Assembly (NCBI GenBank): GCA_905373295.1
Contig: CAJPSJ010000092.1
Span: 1-7,394, forward strand
From: an uncultured Campylobacter sp.
GTDB lineage: Bacteria > Campylobacterota > Campylobacteria > Campylobacterales > Campylobacteraceae
Length of the DNA stretch: 7,394 nucleotides
Reading direction: 5' to 3'
Shown: in pieces, positions 6,089 to 7,394 of the stretch
How the letters are laid out: each line of letters starts with the position of its first letter
Numbering within the stretch: position 1 is the first letter of the stretch
Translations under genes and position numbers: made by a program
Notes under the pieces: model-generated
Seen by the model: only the letters and a program-made list of their open reading frames with translations
The model's database searches: none
Told to the model about the DNA's origin: nothing

Positions 6089-6117
6089 GCTTAAAGGCGA
6101 AATTTAGCAAAAAGCGT

Positions 6118-6141
6118 TAAAATTCCAAGCATTACAAGGAG
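6118..6141 (+). promoter_or_regulatory. Candidate -10 element and ribosome binding site of hisD
   Basis: TAAAAT at 6118-6123 is a possible -10 box giving a leader of about 17 bases. AAGGAG at 6136-6141 lies 5 bases before the ATG at 6147 and is a strong ribosome binding site that fixes the start. No histidine leader peptide, attenuator or riboswitch is visible in the gap. Confidence 0.5.
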
Positions 6142-6146
6142 CAAAA

Positions 6147-7394
6147 ATGAAAATTTTAAGAAGCACGGACGCAAATTTCAAAGAGGAATTTGCGAGGTTG
6201 GTGCGCCGCGGCGAGACGGATATGAGATCGGTAATGCCCGTCGTTAGCGGCATCATCGAGGAGATCAGAGCGCGCGGCGATGAGGCGCTAGCCGAACAGA
6301 TCGAGAAATTTGACAGATGGCGCGTGCAGGGCGATCTGGCTATCACACAAGAGCAGATGAGGCGCGCGTATGAAGGCTTAACCGCAGAGCTAAAAAACGC
6401 GCTTCAGGTCGCATACGAGCGCATCTACGCCTATCACGAAAAGCAGCTTGAGAGAAGCTGGTTTAGCTTCGATCCAAGCGGTGCGATGCTCGGGCAAAAG
6501 ATCACGCCGGTAGATCGCGCGGGGCTGTATATCCCGGGCGGCAAGGCGGCGTATCCGAGCTCGCTTCTGATGAATGCGATCCCAGCAATCGTCGCGGGCG
6601 TGGAGGATATCAGCGTCTGCACCCCCGCCGTGGGCGGCGTCGTAAACGAGCTACTGCTCGCGGCTATGCATGTGCTGGGGATCAAAAAGGCCTACAAAGT
6701 AGGCGGCGCCAGCGCGATCGCGGCGATGGCATACGGCACGCACACGATCGGCAAGGTCGATGTCATCACAGGCCCCGGGAATATCTTCGTAGCGACCGCT
6801 AAAAAGCTCGTGTTCGGCGACGTGAATATCGATATGATCGCAGGCCCTAGCGAAGTGGGCATCATCGCAAACGCCGCGGCAAATCCGCGTAATATCGCCG
6901 TGGATCTGCTCAGCCAGGCCGAGCACGACGAGATCGCAAGCAGCTTTTTGATAAGCGACGATGAAAAATTTGCTCTTGCCGTCGCAGAGCACATCGAGCG
7001 CGAGCTTCCTACGCTCGTACGTGAGCCGATCGCTCGCGCCAGCATCCAAAACAAGGGCGCGATCATCATCGCGCGCGATATGAACGAATGCGTGGGGCTA
7101 ATGAACGAGCTTGCGGTCGAGCACCTCGAGATCGCGACCGAGAACGCCTACGAGCTGCTTCCGCGTATACGCCATGCAGGCGCGATATTTTTGGGCCACT
7201 ACACGCCCGAAGCGATGGGCGATTACCTCGCAGGCCCTAACCACACGCTGCCGACCGGCGGAAGCGCGCGATTTTTCTCGCCTCTTGGGGTTTATAACTT
7301 CATCAAACGAAGCTCGATCATAGCGCTAAATAAGCGCGCCATAGACGAGCTCGGAGGCGCGTGCATGGCGCTAGCGGATGCAGAGGGGCTCGGT
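6147..7394 (+). CDS. hisD: Histidinol dehydrogenase, 3' end beyond the window
   Basis: The frame is open from ATG 6147 to the window edge, 416 residues of an expected 430 or so. HisD catalyses the last two steps of histidine synthesis, oxidising L-histidinol through histidinal to L-histidine with two NAD+, in the cytoplasm, as a zinc homodimer. Visible family signatures are AGLYIPGGKAAYPSS (125-139), KVGGASAIAAMAYGT (184-198), ITGPGNIFVATAKK (207-220) and IDMIAGPSEV (228-237). Also present are the zinc ligands Q257 and H260 in LLSQAEHD, the catalytic pair E325-H326 in AVEHLEI, and D359 (zinc) in AMGDYLAGPNH. The last zinc ligand, a His near residue 419 in the E. coli numbering, should follow directly after the final GLG and is just outside the window. 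The gene is transcribed away from the repeat-protein gene and appears to have its own ribosome binding site and possibly its own promoter. Nothing looks damaged. Confidence 0.97.
   Translation, partial: MKILRSTDANFKEEFARLVRRGETDMRSVMPVVSGIIEEIRARGDEALAEQIEKFDRWRVQGDLAITQEQMRRAYEGLTAELKNALQVAYERIYAYHEKQLERSWFSFDPSGAMLGQKITPVDRAGLYIPGGKAAYPSSLLMNAIPAIVAGVEDISVCTPAVGGVVNELLLAAMHVLGIKKAYKVGGASAIAAMAYGTHTIGKVDVITGPGNIFVATAKKLVFGDVNIDMIAGPSEVGIIANAAANPRNIAVDLLSQAEHDEIASSFLISDDEKFALAVAEHIERELPTLVREPIARASIQNKGAIIIARDMNECVGLMNELAVEHLEIATENAYELLPRIRHAGAIFLGHYTPEAMGDYLAGPNHTLPTGGSARFFSPLGVYNFIKRSSIIALNKRAIDELGGACMALADAEGLG

Noticed and set aside
6000..6146. Histidine attenuator or riboswitch ahead of hisD
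   Set aside because: No His-codon-rich leader frame, T-box motif or strong terminator hairpin is seen in the 147 bases.
6104..7069. Several - strand open frames opposite hisD
   Set aside because: The hisD frame carries all family motifs; GC-rich coding DNA commonly leaves the opposite strand open.

Overview
The window looks like a chromosomal segment from the Campylobacterota, most likely a Campylobacter of moderate rather than very low GC (the C. gracilis / rectus / showae / curvus type of genome). The reasons are gene order and sequence style. The order parvulin-type isomerase, class II aldolase, MotA/TolQ-like protein, OmpA/MotB-like protein matches what I recall of C. jejuni Cj0596-Cj0599. 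Coding DNA also mixes GC-rich codons with many AAATTT-type words. The species call is inference.

Left part (1-3849, all + strand) is one tightly packed run of genes. It starts with the 3' end of a PEB4/SurA-like periplasmic peptidyl-prolyl isomerase, then a complete class II fructose-bisphosphate aldolase 14 bases later. One base after that comes a four-helix MotA/TolQ/ExbB-like membrane protein with a long helical tail. A MotB/OmpA-like partner overlaps it by 14 bases. The last two look like the stator pair of an ion-driven motor of unknown task, similar in architecture to TolQR, MotAB and the ZorAB core of Zorya defence. A GC-rich hairpin with a T-rich tail at about 3953-3977 probably ends the transcript.

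Middle part: 3850-4195 has no convincing gene. It holds small hairpins and degenerate short repeats between convergent transcription units. Then, on the - strand (4196-5999), lies a Sel1-like-repeat, cysteine-rich (Hcp-family) secreted protein gene. It reads as two overlapping frames, but the repeat register shows one 600-residue protein split by a single extra A in an A6 tract (5150-5155). The array has 15 full 36-residue units plus a partial cap. It contains a 75-bp perfect direct repeat and a 32-bp perfect repeat pair that flanks the frameshift.

Right part: a 147-base divergent intergenic region holds ribosome binding sites and weak promoter candidates for both directions. Then comes hisD (6147 onward, + strand), encoding histidinol dehydrogenase. 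It is open to the window edge and lacks only its last residues.

The aldolase and HisD are housekeeping enzymes. The accessory interest lies in the uncharacterised motor-like pair and in the broken, recombination-prone repeat protein gene.
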